Of a stretch of DNA of 53,159 bases, positions 18,224 through 28,402 are shown in pieces (within the stretch, counting starts at the first letter, position 1; each line of letters begins with the position of its first letter). A program made the translations under genes and the position numbers. The DNA is from Candidatus Hydrogenedentota bacterium (lineage in GTDB: Bacteria > Hydrogenedentota > Hydrogenedentia > Hydrogenedentales > CAITNO01): the NCBI GenBank assembly GCA_029776995.1, contig JAKOTZ010000246.1, positions 1-53,159 on the forward strand, read 5' to 3'. The notes under the pieces are model-generated. The model saw nothing but the letters and a program-made list of their open reading frames with translations, did no database searches and was not told where the DNA came from.

Positions 18224-18622
18224 TCACCATACTTCGCACAGAATCTCTCCGCCCACGCCTGCCTGACGGGCCTCCCGGGATGTCATCACGCCTTTGGATG
18301 TGGTCAGAATAGCCACTCCCAGACCGCTGCGGACGGGACGAATAGTATCTTTTCCAGAGTAGACGCGGCGGCTGGGCTTACTGACCCGCCGGATTCCCCG
18401 CAGCACACTTGACCCGTCCGGCAGGTACTTAAGACTGATGCGGATCACCGCCGGCCGCTCCGCATCTTCAATGGTATAGCCGGCAATAAATCCCTGCTCG
18501 CGCAACACCCGGCAGATTTCCCGTTTGATCCGGGATTCCGGCACCTCGACAGCCTCATGCCGGGCCTGTATCGCGTTACGTAACCGGGTCAGCATATCGG
18601 CTATGGGATCGCTCATCGTCAT
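18224..18622 (-). CDS. rpsH: 30S ribosomal protein S8 (uS8)
   Basis: 132 residues. SDPIADMLTRLRNAIQA at the start and the signature RPVRSGLGVAILTTSKGVMT with the C-terminal GGEILCEVW are typical. S8 binds the 16S central domain and, in E. coli, represses the spc operon; whether that holds here was not tested. Methionines at positions 1 and 3 are both possible starts. Confidence 0.98.
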   Translation of the reverse strand: MTMSDPIADMLTRLRNAIQARHEAVEVPESRIKREICRVLREQGFIAGYTIEDAERPAVIRISLKYLPDGSSVLRGIRRVSKPSRRVYSGKDTIRPVRSGLGVAILTTSKGVMTSREARQAGVGGEILCEVW

Positions 18623-18650
18623 GGGTTAACTATCCTTAATCTGCGGTTGA

Positions 18651-18956
18651 TCACCAGCTTGATTTGGTCACACCAGGAATTTTCCCTTCCAGGGCCAGTT
18701 CCCGGAAGGAAACACGGCTCATGCCAAAGGCGCGCATATAGGCGCGGGGGCGGCCATTTACTTTGCAGCGGTTCCGATACCGCACAGGCGAGCTGTTCCG
18801 CGGCAACTGGGCCAGCTCGCGGACGGCCCGCAGGCGCTCCTCCATGGGAAGGGACGGATCAATAATCCGTTTTTTGAGCGCTTCCCGTTTCTGGCGGTAC
18901 TTCAGTATCAGCCTGGCCACCTTTTCGTTCTTGTTGATCATGCTTTTTTTAGCCAC
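18651..18956 (-). CDS. rpsN: 30S ribosomal protein S14, zinc-free type (uS14)
   Basis: 101 residues, the long C-minus form: the CxxC...CxxC zinc ribbon of short S14 is absent. [17 protein letters not shown] and the C-terminal [20 protein letters not shown] are typical. Its place between rplE and rpsH is standard. The zinc-free form suggests that the main S14 copy does not need zinc. Confidence 0.97.
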   Translation of the reverse strand: MAKKSMINKNEKVARLILKYRQKREALKKRIIDPSLPMEERLRAVRELAQLPRNSSPVRYRNRCKVNGRPRAYMRAFGMSRVSFRELALEGKIPGVTKSSW

Positions 18957-18975
18957 GGTCGCATCCTCTATGTGC

Positions 18976-19530
18976 TCAGCCCGCGAAGGGCATGCCCAGC
19001 ATTTTCAGCATCGCGCGCGCCTGTTCAGTCGGCACCGGACGTTTGAACACGAAAGTCACATTCATGCCGCGAACTTTGACCACCTTGTCTATATCCACCT
19101 CGGGGAAAATCGTCTGGTCCCGAAGTCCCAGGGTGAAATTGCCGAACTTGTCAAATCCTTTTGGAGAAATGCCGCGGAAGTCACGGATACGCGGGATAGC
19201 CACGTTAAACAGCCGTTCCATGAATTCCCACATGCGGTCGCGGCGCAGGGTAACCATGCAGCCGATGGGCATTCCCGCGCGCAGTTTGAAGTTGGACACG
19301 GATTTCCGGGCCCGGCGCACGGCAGCTTTCTGACCGGTGATCTGGGCCAGTTCCGCGCTGGCCGTATCGATCAGTTTGGGATCGGCAGTCGCATCGCCTA
19401 CTCCCATATTGATGACAATCTTTTCCAGGCGCGGCACTTCCATCACATTCGCAATGGAAAAATCGCGCATAAGCGCCTGCACCACTTCTTTGTGGTACCT
19501 GTCTTTCAGTCTCATTACTGTTTCCGGCAC
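18976..19530 (-). CDS. rplE: 50S ribosomal protein L5 (uL5)
   Basis: About 184 residues. [17 protein letters not shown], the [20 protein letters not shown] segment and [20 protein letters not shown] are family motifs; L5 binds 5S rRNA and P-site tRNA. The start is uncertain. I chose the GTG at 19530, 9 bases after GGGAG. An ATG at 19515 would give [12 protein letters not shown], and a TTG at 19539 sits too close to the ribosome site. Confidence 0.96.
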   Translation of the reverse strand: MPETVMRLKDRYHKEVVQALMRDFSIANVMEVPRLEKIVINMGVGDATADPKLIDTASAELAQITGQKAAVRRARKSVSNFKLRAGMPIGCMVTLRRDRMWEFMERLFNVAIPRIRDFRGISPKGFDKFGNFTLGLRDQTIFPEVDIDKVVKVRGMNVTFVFKRPVPTEQARAMLKMLGMPFAG

Positions 19531-19585
19531 GGCTGGCAACTCCCAACTGTTTCTACCGCCTCACGGACGGCCTTGTAAATCAGAC

Positions 19586-19897
19586 TCAATCCACCGCCTC
19601 TCCGCTGATCTTCCACACCCGGATACGCGTTCCGTCCTCAAGCCGTTTCATGACAATTTTGGACGGCCTGCGTTTGTCTTCACACCACGGCATAACGTTT
19701 GAGATGTGTATAGGGGCCTCTTTTTCGACGATGCCGCCGGACTGGTTCCGCCGGTTGGGGCGGGTATGCCGGCGAATCATGTTCACCCCTTCCACAAGGA
19801 CCCGGTTGGTTTTCGGATAAACCTGGAGGACGCGACCGCGGCGCCCTTTGTCCGCGCCGCTGATCACCACGACGATGTCTTTTTTGCGGATATACAT
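19586..19897 (-). CDS. rplX: 50S ribosomal protein L24 (uL24)
   Basis: 103 residues. MYIRKKDIVVVISGADKGRR is the KOW motif region, with NRVLVEGVNMIRRHTRP and the EAPIHISNVM signature. The ATG at 19897 was chosen because AGGAG lies 7 bases upstream; a GTG at 19912 would extend it by five residues but puts the ribosome site inside the frame. It starts 11 bases after rplN. Confidence 0.97.
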   Translation of the reverse strand: MYIRKKDIVVVISGADKGRRGRVLQVYPKTNRVLVEGVNMIRRHTRPNRRNQSGGIVEKEAPIHISNVMPWCEDKRRPSKIVMKRLEDGTRIRVWKISGEAVD

Positions 19898-19908
19898 GGG
19901 AAGGCTCC

Positions 19909-20277
19909 TCACAGCACTTCGGGGGCCAGCGACAGAATACGCATGAACCCGCCTTCACGCAGTTCGCGGGGTACCGGCCCGAAGATACGGGTACCGCGCG
20001 GTTCTTTCTGGTTATTGATGATCACCGCCGCATTGGAGTCGAAGCGGATAACCGTGCCGTCAGGCCGGATAGTATCTCTGCGCATGCGCACGACGACGGC
20101 CTTGACAACATCTCCCTTTTTAATGGGCGCATTGGGGATGGCGTCGCGAACGTTCGCCGTGATGATATCGCCCAGGCGGGCATAGCGCCGCTTCGATCCG
20201 CCCATGACCTGGATCACACGGATAACCCGGGCTCCCGAATTATCGGCTACTTTAAGTTTTGAGTAAATCTGAATCAT
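19909..20277 (-). CDS. rplN: 50S ribosomal protein L14 (uL14)
   Basis: 122 residues, the standard size. [19 protein letters not shown], then [20 protein letters not shown] and [20 protein letters not shown] are diagnostic. L14 forms an intersubunit bridge and the RsfS silencing site. It is 18 bases after rpsQ. Confidence 0.99.
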   Translation of the reverse strand: MIQIYSKLKVADNSGARVIRVIQVMGGSKRRYARLGDIITANVRDAIPNAPIKKGDVVKAVVVRMRRDTIRPDGTVIRFDSNAAVIINNQKEPRGTRIFGPVPRELREGGFMRILSLAPEVL

Positions 20278-20295
20278 GACGCGACTCCCCGCGCG

Positions 20296-20583
20296 TTATT
20301 CCGCGCGTTTAACGATTTCAACCAGCCGCCACCGTTTGGTCTTGCTCAGGGGACGGGTTTCCCGGATGCGGACCAGGTCGCCCACTTTGCAGATTTCCTG
20401 TTCGTCGTGGGCTTTGAACTTTTTCGTCCGCTTGAGCGCCTTCTTATACAGGCGGTGCTGCTTAACGCTTTCCACGGCAACCGTTATGGTCTTCTGCATA
20501 GCGGTACTGGTCACCACGCCAACCCGTTCTTTCCGGTGCCCCCGTTCCATTCCGGTGGAATCCTGCCTGACCTGTTCGTTCAT
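20296..20583 (-). CDS. rpsQ: 30S ribosomal protein S17 (uS17)
   Basis: 95 residues. [20 protein letters not shown], then [16 protein letters not shown] and [19 protein letters not shown] identify S17. The ATG overlaps the rpmC stop by one base (TAATG), so the two are probably coupled. A second methionine at residue 12 would give an 84-residue form, nearer the usual length. Confidence 0.97.
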   Translation of the reverse strand: MNEQVRQDSTGMERGHRKERVGVVTSTAMQKTITVAVESVKQHRLYKKALKRTKKFKAHDEQEICKVGDLVRIRETRPLSKTKRWRLVEIVKRAE

Positions 20584-20792
20584 TATCCGTTCCCTTTCGC
20601 GCCGGCCAGTTCACGTTCACGCAATATGGTCAGAATCCTGGCAATTTCCCGCCGGGCTTCCCGGGCCAGGCGGACATTGTCCACCACGCCCGTTGTCATC
20701 TGCAGCCTGAACGTCATAATGTCGGCTTTGCGCTCAGCCAACCTGGCGCGCAACATTTCATCCGTCAGTTCACGAAGATCTTTTGCCTTCAC
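20583..20792 (-). CDS. rpmC: 50S ribosomal protein L29 (uL29)
   Basis: 69 residues starting at a GTG with GGAGG upstream; a longer frame reaching into rplP is not needed. [20 protein letters not shown], the FRLQMTTG core and [20 protein letters not shown] are the two-helix hairpin of L29, which lies at the tunnel exit where nascent-chain factors dock. It is 22 bases after rplP. Confidence 0.97.
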   Translation of the reverse strand: MKAKDLRELTDEMLRARLAERKADIMTFRLQMTTGVVDNVRLAREARREIARILTILRERELAGAKGNG

Positions 20793-20814
20793 TGTAGTTC
20801 CTCCGGCGTCACGC

Positions 20815-21222
20815 TCAGACGCGGCCCACAAACCTGGATTTAACGGGAAGCTTGAATCCGGCGCGGCGGATAGCCTCCCGGGCCAATTCCTCAGATACAC
20901 CTTCAATTTCAAACATCACGCGCCCGGGCTTTACCACTGCTACCCATTCTTCCGGAGCGCCTTTCCCTTTACCCATGCGCGTTTCTGCCGGCTTCTTGGT
21001 GATGGGCTTATCCGGAAACACACGGATAAACACCTTGCCGCCACGCCTGATATAACGCGTAATGGCGATACGGGCAGCTTCAATCTGTCGTGCAGTAACC
21101 CAGCCATCTTCCAGCGCTTTCAGTCCGTATTCCCCGAAAGCGAGCGTGGCAGCGCCTTTGGTCATTCCTTTGCGGCGGCCCCGCTGGACCTTCCTGTATT
21201 TCACGCGTTTGGGCATCAACAT
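20815..21222 (-). CDS. rplP: 50S ribosomal protein L16 (uL16)
   Basis: 135 residues. [19 protein letters not shown], then [20 protein letters not shown] and [20 protein letters not shown] are diagnostic. L16 helps shape the A-site cleft of the peptidyl transferase region. It follows rpsC by 52 bases. Confidence 0.98.
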   Translation of the reverse strand: MLMPKRVKYRKVQRGRRKGMTKGAATLAFGEYGLKALEDGWVTARQIEAARIAITRYIRRGGKVFIRVFPDKPITKKPAETRMGKGKGAPEEWVAVVKPGRVMFEIEGVSEELAREAIRRAGFKLPVKSRFVGRV

Positions 21223-21274
21223 AATCTGTCAATCTCCGCCCGGCGCCACGGATGGCGCCTGTTATTTGTTAAAC

Positions 21275-22045
21275 CTATGATCTGTCGCTCCGGCCCCTGC
21301 GGCGGCCGCCCGCTTTCGGAGATGCCGCAACGTCCCTGCCACTTCCGGGTCCGCGCCGTGAGGGCGCCAGCCGCTGCGCGACCACGCCGCTGATGAGGTC
21401 ACCCGGCTGGCTCTCACCCAGGTAGATCCAGCATTTGACGCCGATCGTGCCGTACGTGGTGTATGCCGTCGCGAAACCGTAATCCACCATTGCCCTGAGG
21501 GTATGCAGCGGCACGCTGCCTTCGCGGGTCTGTTCCGCGCGCGCGATTTCCGCGCCGTTCAGCCGTCCGGAGATCTTGATGCGCACGCCTTTGGCTCCGG
21601 CCCGCATGCAATTCTGCACCGCGCGTTTCATGGCACGGCGGAACGAGACGCGTTTTTCGAGGTCCAGCGCCAGCCGTTCAGCCACCAGTTGCGCGCAAAG
21701 GTCCGGCTCCGTAACTTCGGTTACTTCAATGACCACATCCTGGCCGGTGAGAATTTTTAATTCCCGCTCCAGTTCAGCGGCGCGCTCGCCCTTATTTCCG
21801 ATTACCGCGCCGGAGCGAACCGCATGGACAATCACCCTCGTTTTGCGGCCGATACGTTCAATGTCAATCTTGGCCACATCGACCCGGTTGTCCGGCATAT
21901 CACCGTCCAGGCGTTTTTTCACGTACCGCCGGATTTCCAGATCCTTGTGCAGCAGTTCCACATAATCCCGATCGCCAAACCACCGGGAAGACCAGTTGTA
22001 GATCACGCCGAGGCGGAACCCAAAGGGGTGAACCTTCTGACCCAT
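21275..22045 (-). CDS. rpsC: 30S ribosomal protein S3 (uS3)
   Basis: 256 residues. MGQKVHPFGFRLGVIYNWSS, a KH domain around VIGNKGERAAELERELK and the C-terminal GRLNGAEIARAEQTREG identify S3, a component of the mRNA entry tunnel helicase. The C-terminus has a basic Arg/Gly-rich extension (GPGSGRDVAASPKAGGRRRG) that is longer than in E. coli and probably disordered. Confidence 0.98.
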   Translation of the reverse strand: MGQKVHPFGFRLGVIYNWSSRWFGDRDYVELLHKDLEIRRYVKKRLDGDMPDNRVDVAKIDIERIGRKTRVIVHAVRSGAVIGNKGERAAELERELKILTGQDVVIEVTEVTEPDLCAQLVAERLALDLEKRVSFRRAMKRAVQNCMRAGAKGVRIKISGRLNGAEIARAEQTREGSVPLHTLRAMVDYGFATAYTTYGTIGVKCWIYLGESQPGDLISGVVAQRLAPSRRGPGSGRDVAASPKAGGRRRGRSDRS

Positions 22046-22055
22046 TGCACGCTCC

Positions 22056-22403
22056 TTAATCCGAAATCACGATTTTAATGTGGCTGCTGCGATGCCTGAC
22101 TCTGCCCGCGCGTCCCCGCGGCATGGGCAGATACCGGTACATCGTCCGGCCGTCGTCCACCGTTACAGAGCGGACGATCATATCGTCCGTATTAATCCGC
22201 TGACGCTGTTCGCGCGCGGCATGCTCGGCGTTGGCAGCCGCCGAAGCCAGCAGTTTACGCATGGGTTCGGCGCACCGTTTCACCGTAAACTGGAGGATAT
22301 CCATTGCTTCAGCCACCCGTTTGCCGCGGATCATGGCGGCAACCAGACGCACCTTCCTGGGCGCGACGGGCAGGTTGCTGAGTTTCGCTGTGGCCACTGG
22401 CAT
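22056..22403 (-). CDS. rplV: 50S ribosomal protein L22 (uL22)
   Basis: 115 residues. VAPRKVRLVAAMIRGKRVAE at the N-terminus and the tunnel-lining hairpin ending PRGRAGRVRHRSSHIKIVI identify L22. It lines the exit tunnel and is 10 bases upstream of rpsC. Confidence 0.98.
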   Translation of the reverse strand: MPVATAKLSNLPVAPRKVRLVAAMIRGKRVAEAMDILQFTVKRCAEPMRKLLASAAANAEHAAREQRQRINTDDMIVRSVTVDDGRTMYRYLPMPRGRAGRVRHRSSHIKIVISD

Positions 22404-22417
22404 GGTTGCTCTCCCGA

Positions 22418-22681
22418 TTACTTGCTGCCCGCGTGACCCCTGAAGGTCCGGGTCGGGGCAAATTCGCCCAGTTTATGTCCCACCATATTTTCAGTGATGA
22501 ACACGGGCACGTGTGTTTTTCCGTTGTGCACCGCAATGGTCAGCCCGACCATATCCGGGATGATGGTCGACCGCCTGGACCACGTGCGGATGATACGTCG
22601 GTCACCGGAGCTCTGCTGCTTCAGCACTTTGTCCAGCAGCGAGGCTTCCACGAAGTACCCTTTTTTCAACGAACGACTCAC
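22418..22681 (-). CDS. rpsS: 30S ribosomal protein S19 (uS19)
   Basis: 87 residues. [20 protein letters not shown], the [20 protein letters not shown] core and [18 protein letters not shown] are diagnostic. S19 sits in the 30S head with S13. It is in the standard rplB-rpsS-rplV order. Confidence 0.99.
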   Translation of the reverse strand: MSRSLKKGYFVEASLLDKVLKQQSSGDRRIIRTWSRRSTIIPDMVGLTIAVHNGKTHVPVFITENMVGHKLGEFAPTRTFRGHAGSK

Positions 22682-22711
22682 GGAATCATCCTCCTGTCAA
22701 AAGTATTCGCG

Positions 22712-23539
22712 TCAGGCCTTCCGGCGACGGATTATGTACTGGTTCGTACGGTGATTGCGTTTCCTGGTTTTATAGCCTTTGGTCGGCTTGCCCCACGGTG
22801 TGGACGGATGGCGGCCGCCGGAAGTGCGGCCTTCACCGCCGCCATGGGGGTGGTCGATCGGATTCATCGCAACGCCGCGGACCTTTGGACGCCGCCCCAG
22901 CCACCGGCTCCGGCCGGCCTTTCCAATATTGACATTGGCATGGTCCTCGTTGCCGACTTCGCCGATGGTGGCCCGGCAGGCGCTCAGCACGCGGCGCATC
23001 TCACCGGACGGAAGCCGCAACACCACGTAGCGCCCTTCCTTGGCCAGCAGCTGGCAGCTGTTGCCGGCGGACCGGGCCAGCTGGCCGCCCCTGCCGGGGG
23101 TAAGCTCAACATTGTGCACGTTCACACCCAGGGGCATGGCGCTCAGCGGCATGCAGTTGCCCGGCTCGAATTCTCCGGATTCGCCGCTGGTTACCACCGA
23201 ACCGACCTGCAGTCCCCTCGGGGCCAATATATACCGTTTTTCCCCGTCAGGATAGGTAATCAGGGCGATGCGGGCGCTCCGGTTGGGATCATATTCCAGC
23301 GCGGTGACTTTACCGGGAATGCCCACCTTATCCCGACGGAAGTCAATCAGGCGATATTTCTTGCGGGCACCGCCACCGCGGCGGCGTATCGTAATGCGTC
23401 CCTGATTATTCCGGCCGTTAACGCGCTGACGGGGCTCCAGCAGGCTCTTTTCCGGTTCTTTTTTGGTCAGTTCCGAAAAAGTCAGCACCGTCATCGCCCG
23501 GCGCGACGGGGTATATGGCTTAAATCTTTTCAGTGGCAT
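22712..23539 (-). CDS. rplB: 50S ribosomal protein L2 (uL2)
   Basis: 275 residues. [15 protein letters not shown] at the start, then [20 protein letters not shown] and the C-terminal signature [20 protein letters not shown] contain the His residues near the peptidyl transferase centre. L2 is needed for subunit joining. It starts 11 bases after rplW. Confidence 0.99.
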   Translation of the reverse strand: MPLKRFKPYTPSRRAMTVLTFSELTKKEPEKSLLEPRQRVNGRNNQGRITIRRRGGGARKKYRLIDFRRDKVGIPGKVTALEYDPNRSARIALITYPDGEKRYILAPRGLQVGSVVTSGESGEFEPGNCMPLSAMPLGVNVHNVELTPGRGGQLARSAGNSCQLLAKEGRYVVLRLPSGEMRRVLSACRATIGEVGNEDHANVNIGKAGRSRWLGRRPKVRGVAMNPIDHPHGGGEGRTSGGRHPSTPWGKPTKGYKTRKRNHRTNQYIIRRRKA

Positions 23540-23550
23540 GGACTGACTCC

Positions 23551-23850
23551 TCAGATCAACTCGATTTTGTCACCCGGGCGAAGCGTGACGATGGCTTTTT
23601 TCCACGCGGGACGCCGCCCCGGATTGCGCCGACCAAGCCGGTTCCGGACTTTTCCGGCGTAATTCATCGTGTTTACCGACACCACCCGGATATCATCCTT
23701 TTTAAATATTTCCTCGATGGCGTCGCGGATCTGGCTTTTGGTCGCCCACGGACGCACCCGGAAGGTGTACTGATTGGCCTTGGCGATCTGAATCTGCGCC
23801 TCTTCCGTCACAATCGGCCGTTCCACGATCTGATAGGGATCAATTTTCAT
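23551..23850 (-). CDS. rplW: 50S ribosomal protein L23 (uL23)
   Basis: 99 residues. [20 protein letters not shown], then [18 protein letters not shown] and [20 protein letters not shown] match L23, the docking site for trigger factor and SRP at the tunnel exit. It overlaps the rplD stop by 4 bases. Confidence 0.97.
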   Translation of the reverse strand: MKIDPYQIVERPIVTEEAQIQIAKANQYTFRVRPWATKSQIRDAIEEIFKKDDIRVVSVNTMNYAGKVRNRLGRRNPGRRPAWKKAIVTLRPGDKIELI

Positions 23851-24473
23851 GACAGGCGCTCCTCCAGTTTCGCCAGGGCTTCTTCCTGGATCACCACGCG
23901 GTTAGCCAGCAGGACATCCAGTGCATTGACATCCGCCGCCGTGCGCACTTCCACCCGGGGAATATTGCGGGCGGAAAGCAGGACATTGTCGTCCTTCTCT
24001 GCCGTCACCAGCAGGGTCCTGCGGCCTTCCGGCGCAAGTTTCGCCATCATCCCCGCAAAAGGTTTCGTCTTGGGTTCTTTCACGGACAATCCCCGCAACA
24101 CCCCCAGCCGATCTTCGCGGAGCCTGTCGCTGAGGACCATGCACAGGGCCTGGCGTTTTTCGCGGGTAGTAAGGTTGTGCCGATAATCCCTGGGGTGGGG
24201 GCCGAAAACCGTGCCGCCGCCGCGCATCTGGGGCTCGCGGATACTGCCGTGGCGGGCGTTGCCCGTTCCTTTCTGCCGGTAGGGTTTCTTGCCGCCGCCC
24301 GAGACTTCGCCTCGGGTTTTGGTCTGATGCGTACCCTGGCGGAGGTTGGCCTGGAGCCCCACCACCACCGCATGCACCAGCGCTTCATTCGGGTCAACGG
24401 CAAACACCCCGTCGCTGGCTTCGACCGCGCCCACCTGCGCGCCGGTCGGATCATATACCTTCAAGGAAACCAT
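23847..24473 (-). CDS. rplD: 50S ribosomal protein L4 (uL4)
   Basis: About 208 residues. RQGTHQTKTRGEVSGGGKKP and GTGNARHGSIREPQMRGGG form the extended loop that reaches into the exit tunnel. The ATG at 24473 was chosen; a GTG at 24479 lies only 4 bases after the AGGAG site. In E. coli L4 represses its own operon; no test of that is possible here. Confidence 0.97.
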   Translation of the reverse strand: MVSLKVYDPTGAQVGAVEASDGVFAVDPNEALVHAVVVGLQANLRQGTHQTKTRGEVSGGGKKPYRQKGTGNARHGSIREPQMRGGGTVFGPHPRDYRHNLTTREKRQALCMVLSDRLREDRLGVLRGLSVKEPKTKPFAGMMAKLAPEGRRTLLVTAEKDDNVLLSARNIPRVEVRTAADVNALDVLLANRVVIQEEALAKLEERLS

Positions 24474-24475
24474 CT

Positions 24476-25117
24476 TCACTTGGCTCCTTTCTTAACGCTG
24501 TGCTGTACGATTACCATGCCGCCCCGGGCTCCGGGCACCGCGCCGCGCACCACCAGCAGGTTTTTTTCCGGATCCACATCCACAACCTGCAGGTTCTGCA
24601 CGGTCACTTTCTCGTCACCCATATGGCCGGGAAGCCTTTTCCCTTTCACCACTTCCGATGGATCCGCGCTGGACCCGATCGAACCGGGCGCGCGGTGAAA
24701 CATCGAGCCGTGAGCCGCCGGTCCGCCGGAGAACCCATGACGCTTGATCACGCCCTGGAATCCTTTACCCTTTGAGACACCGGACACATCGACTACATCA
24801 CCGACCTGGAACAGGTCGCTAATCGCAATGGTATCCCCGGGTTTAAGCGGGCTTTCCGGATCGACCCGAAATTCTTTCAGCAGCCGCTTCGGGGTAACGC
24901 CATTCCGCTTGAAGTGCCCAAGCATAGGCTTGTTGCACCGTTTTTCCTTGACGTCGCCGAAACCGACCTGGACCGCGTCATATCCGTCACGGTCCACCGT
25001 TTTGCGTTGCACCACCGTGCAGGGGCCCGCTTCGAGGAGGGTTACGGCAATCCAGTACCCTTCCTTGGTGAAGATGCGGGTCATTCCCAATTTTCGCCCC
25101 AACAAACCTTTCACCAT
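24476..25117 (-). CDS. rplC: 50S ribosomal protein L3 (uL3)
   Basis: 213 residues. MVKGLLGRKLGMTRIFTKEG, then GVSKGKGFQGVIKRHGFSGG and the loop around RAPGSIGSSADPSEVVKGKR are diagnostic. L3 is an early assembly protein near the peptidyl transferase centre. It follows rpsJ by 55 bases. Confidence 0.98.
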   Translation of the reverse strand: MVKGLLGRKLGMTRIFTKEGYWIAVTLLEAGPCTVVQRKTVDRDGYDAVQVGFGDVKEKRCNKPMLGHFKRNGVTPKRLLKEFRVDPESPLKPGDTIAISDLFQVGDVVDVSGVSKGKGFQGVIKRHGFSGGPAAHGSMFHRAPGSIGSSADPSEVVKGKRLPGHMGDEKVTVQNLQVVDVDPEKNLLVVRGAVPGARGGMVIVQHSVKKGAK

Positions 25118-25172
25118 TGTTCGTTGTCCTTACATCACCGGGCGCGTTTTCAGTCGCGCCCGCATGCCGCGG

Positions 25173-25484
25173 TTACTGTTTGATGCCCACGTCCACGCCA
25201 GCCGGCAGGTCCAGTTTCATCAGGGCGTCTACCGTGTTGGCGTTCGGGCCGACGATATCGATCAGCCGCCGGTGAATTCTCCGCTCGAATTGTTCACGGG
25301 ACTTTTTGTCAATGTGCGGACTCCGGTTGACGGTATACTTCGATATGGCCGTCGGCAGGGGAATGGGGCCGTTGACTCCGGCGCCCGTCCGCAACGCCGC
25401 ATCCACGATACTGGCTGTCGCCTTATCCAGGAGCCGGTGATCGTAGGCCCGCAGTTTAATCCGCAGTACGTGATCGCTCGCCAT
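25173..25484 (-). CDS. rpsJ: 30S ribosomal protein S10 (uS10)
   Basis: 103 residues. [20 protein letters not shown], then [20 protein letters not shown] and the basic [18 protein letters not shown] segment identify S10, which also acts as NusE in antitermination. It is the first S10-operon gene and is 72 bases after fusA. tuf, often placed between them, is not present. Confidence 0.98.
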   Translation of the reverse strand: MASDHVLRIKLRAYDHRLLDKATASIVDAALRTGAGVNGPIPLPTAISKYTVNRSPHIDKKSREQFERRIHRRLIDIVGPNANTVDALMKLDLPAGVDVGIKQ

Positions 25485-25556
25485 CTATCTTCTCCGTCAG
25501 GTATGCCGGCCATTCCGGCATTCATCCATTCGCCACGCGTCCGGCAGCGCCGATTT

Positions 25557-27653
25557 TCAAAACCGGTAACCGCTGCCAATTCGCTCCATAACCTGATTCG
25601 CCACGTTCCGGGGAGCCGGTTCGTAGCGCAAAAACTCCATTCCGTAACTCGCGCGTCCCTGCGTTTTGGATCGCAGGTCGTTCGCGTATCCGAACATTTC
25701 CGCCAGGGGCACCACCGCCAGAATCGTCTGGTAACCGTCCTGGGATTCCAGGTGCTCCAGCCGTCCCCGGCGCCGGTCAAAATCGGTTACCACGTCACCG
25801 GTGTATTCTTCCGGGGTCACCACTTCAACCCGCATCATCGGCTCCAGTAATACCGGACCGGCCTTGGCGACAGCCTCTTTTACCGCCAGGGATCCGGCGA
25901 TCTGGAAGGCCATTTCAGACGAATCCACCTCGTGGTAAGAACCGAACGTCAGGGTCACTTTGACATCCACCATGGGATATCCCGTTATGATCCCGCTTTT
26001 CATGGCTTCCTGACAGCCCTTCCAGACTGCCGGAATATATTCTTTCGGGATCACGCCGCCAACGGTTTTATCCTCGAATACATACCCGGCGCCCGGTTCG
26101 GCCGGTTCCACCGTCAGGACCACATGCCCATACTGGCCTTTGCCTCCGGTCTGCCGGATAAACCGGCCTTCCCCTTCAGCTTTTCGCTGGATGGTCTCCC
26201 GGTAGGCAACCATGGGACGCCCCACGTTGGCGTCAACCCTGAACTCCCGCTTCAGCCGGTCGGTAATGATTTCCAGGTGCAACTCGCCCATTCCGGCAAT
26301 AATGGTCTGCCCGGTTTCTTCATTCACCTGTACCCGGAACGTTGGGTTCTCATCGGCCAGCCGGGCCAGGGCCTGACCCAGTTTTTCCTGGTCCGCCTTG
26401 GTCCGGGGTTCAATGGCGATGTGCACCACCGGTTCCGGGAAGGTCGCCGGTTCCAGCATGATCGGCTTGTTCGGATCACAGAGCGTGTCGCCGGTTGTAG
26501 TGTTTTTACATCCGATCACCGCGCCGATGTCCCCCGCGCGCAGTTCCTTAAGATCAGTCCGCTCGTCGGCATGCATTTCCAGCAGACGACCCAGGCGTTC
26601 TTTGCGTCCGGTTCTCGAGTTGAGCACCTGATCTCCGGCTTCGATAACGCCTGAATACACGCGGACGAACGTCAGTTTCCCCACATGGGGGTCGCTGATG
26701 ATCTTGAATGCCAGGGCGCACAGGGGCTCATCGTCGGAAGGATGCCGAACCAGCTTTACGTCCGGCCGGTCCGGATGAGTGTCTTCACATGGGGGAATAT
26801 CCAGGGGAGACGGCAGGTAATCCACCACCGCGTCGAGCATCAGCCGCACGCCCTTGTTTTTGAGCGCGGATCCCGCCGTGACGGGCACGGCTTTCATCGC
26901 GATCGTGGCGCGCCGCAACGCCGCCCGGATATCTTCCGGCGTTATCCGCGACTCATCTTCCACGTACAGTTCCATGAGATGATCGTCTACTTCGGCGATC
27001 CGTTCAATCATTTCGTGGCGGTGAAGATTTGCCTCTTCCAGGAGATCCGCCGGGACTTCAGTGATAATCTGGTGGTTTTCTTCACCATCACTGTCCCAGG
27101 CGATCATGCGCATCTCGACCAGATCGATCAGCGCCCGGAAATTGTCTTCAGCGCCCACGGGCATCTGCACGGGAATAGGATTCGCGCCCAGCCGGGTAAC
27201 CATGCTGTGAACCGCCCGATAAAAATCCGCCCCCACGCGGTCCATTTTGTTAATGAATGCGATTCGGGGAACCCGGTACTTCTGTGCCTGTCGCCAAACG
27301 GTTTCGGACTGGGGCTGCACGCCCGCCACGCCACAGAATACGGCTACCGCCCCATCCAATACGCGCAGACTGCGCTCCACCTCGGCGGTAAAATCGATAT
27401 GGCCCGGCGTGTCAATTATATTAATATGACAGCCTTTCCACTCACACGCTGTGGCGGCGGAGGTTATGGTAATGCCGCGTTCCCGTTCCTGCTCCATGTA
27501 GTCTATGGTAGCAGCGCCGTCATGGACCTCGCCCATGCGGTGCAACCGACCCGAGAAGTACAAGACGCGTTCAGTCACGGTGGTCTTGCCGGCATCGATG
27601 TGCGCCATGATGCCAATATTGCGCATTTGGTTTATCGGCAGCTGCCGGGGCAT
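25557..27653 (-). CDS. fusA: Translation elongation factor G
   Basis: 698 residues, the full EF-G length. The GTPase motifs are [20 protein letters not shown] (P-loop), DTPGHIDF and NKMDRVG; later domains include [18 protein letters not shown] and the C-terminal [18 protein letters not shown] drives translocation on the ribosome and, with RRF, recycling. The gene has a 185-base leader after rpsG that is longer than most spacers in the cluster. Confidence 0.98.
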   Translation of the reverse strand: MPRQLPINQMRNIGIMAHIDAGKTTVTERVLYFSGRLHRMGEVHDGAATIDYMEQERERGITITSAATACEWKGCHINIIDTPGHIDFTAEVERSLRVLDGAVAVFCGVAGVQPQSETVWRQAQKYRVPRIAFINKMDRVGADFYRAVHSMVTRLGANPIPVQMPVGAEDNFRALIDLVEMRMIAWDSDGEENHQIITEVPADLLEEANLHRHEMIERIAEVDDHLMELYVEDESRITPEDIRAALRRATIAMKAVPVTAGSALKNKGVRLMLDAVVDYLPSPLDIPPCEDTHPDRPDVKLVRHPSDDEPLCALAFKIISDPHVGKLTFVRVYSGVIEAGDQVLNSRTGRKERLGRLLEMHADERTDLKELRAGDIGAVIGCKNTTTGDTLCDPNKPIMLEPATFPEPVVHIAIEPRTKADQEKLGQALARLADENPTFRVQVNEETGQTIIAGMGELHLEIITDRLKREFRVDANVGRPMVAYRETIQRKAEGEGRFIRQTGGKGQYGHVVLTVEPAEPGAGYVFEDKTVGGVIPKEYIPAVWKGCQEAMKSGIITGYPMVDVKVTLTFGSYHEVDSSEMAFQIAGSLAVKEAVAKAGPVLLEPMMRVEVVTPEEYTGDVVTDFDRRRGRLEHLESQDGYQTILAVVPLAEMFGYANDLRSKTQGRASYGMEFLRYEPAPRNVANQVMERIGSGYRF

Positions 27654-27671
27654 AGGATATGGTCTCCATTA

Positions 27672-27683
27672 TGGTCCGGACCA
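27672..27683. repeat. Palindrome in the fusA leader
   Basis: TGGTCCGGACCA is a perfect 12-base palindrome 19 bases upstream of the fusA start, inside the 185-base rpsG-fusA spacer. It could fold in the message or be a protein site. No promoter of good quality is visible in the spacer. Confidence 0.35.
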
Positions 27684-27838
27684 CCGCGGAACCAATCCGC
27701 TCAGGGCATCTGATGACGTCACGCTCTGTTCAGTGATTCAACTTTTCACATGTCAGAGGCGCCCTTCGCGGTGTCCCGCGCTGGGTCACTCTCCTTCTTC
27801 ATCATCCAAGACTTTTTGAGATCCTCTCCGCATGAGGC

Positions 27839-28312
27839 TCAGAACCTGAAGTGGGCAAAGGCTTTGTTCGCCTCAGCCATGCGGTGGGTATCATCTTTCC
27901 GCTTAATCGTGCCCCCCTGCTTGTTGTAACAGTCCAGCAACTCCCCCGCCAGTCTTTCGCGCATGGTCTTTTCACCCCGTTTGCGCGAAAATTCTATAAT
28001 CCACCGGAAAGCGATCGCTGTCCGCGTTTCCGGCGCGATTTCAACGGGCACCTGGTATGTCGCGCCGCCTATGCGCCGCGATTTCACCTGCAACAGCGGT
28101 TTGGCGTTCTCGACGGCTGTCGTGAAAACCGTAAGCGGATCTTCTCCAGGAACTTTCTCCCGAAGAATCTCAAACGCGCCGTATACGATGGACTCGGCTA
28201 TGCTCTTTTTTCCGCAGACCATAACCTTATTAACAAATTTCGATACCAGCACGCTGCCGTATTTAGGATCCGCTACCGGAGTCCGTTTTATGATTTCACG
28301 CCGTCTTGCCAT
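27839..28312 (-). CDS. rpsG: 30S ribosomal protein S7 (uS7)
   Basis: 157 residues. MARRREIIKRTPVADPKYGS, then NKVMVCGKKSIAESIVYGAF and RRIGGATYQVPVEIAPETRT are diagnostic. S7 nucleates the 30S head and contacts E-site tRNA. It is 90 bases after rpsL. Confidence 0.99.
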   Translation of the reverse strand: MARRREIIKRTPVADPKYGSVLVSKFVNKVMVCGKKSIAESIVYGAFEILREKVPGEDPLTVFTTAVENAKPLLQVKSRRIGGATYQVPVEIAPETRTAIAFRWIIEFSRKRGEKTMRERLAGELLDCYNKQGGTIKRKDDTHRMAEANKAFAHFRF

Positions 28313-28402
28313 AACACTGGTTATTCCCGTATCGGCCTCCGCCGATCATTCCGTTATTTGCAAGTTCCTGTTTTGCCTCTCCCGTCCGGACCGCCACGCG
28401 TT

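Noticed and set aside
22406-23662. 418-codon open frame on the plus strand opposite rplB and rpsS
   Set aside because: It mirrors ribosomal protein genes with definite matches and has a composition typical of antisense frames.
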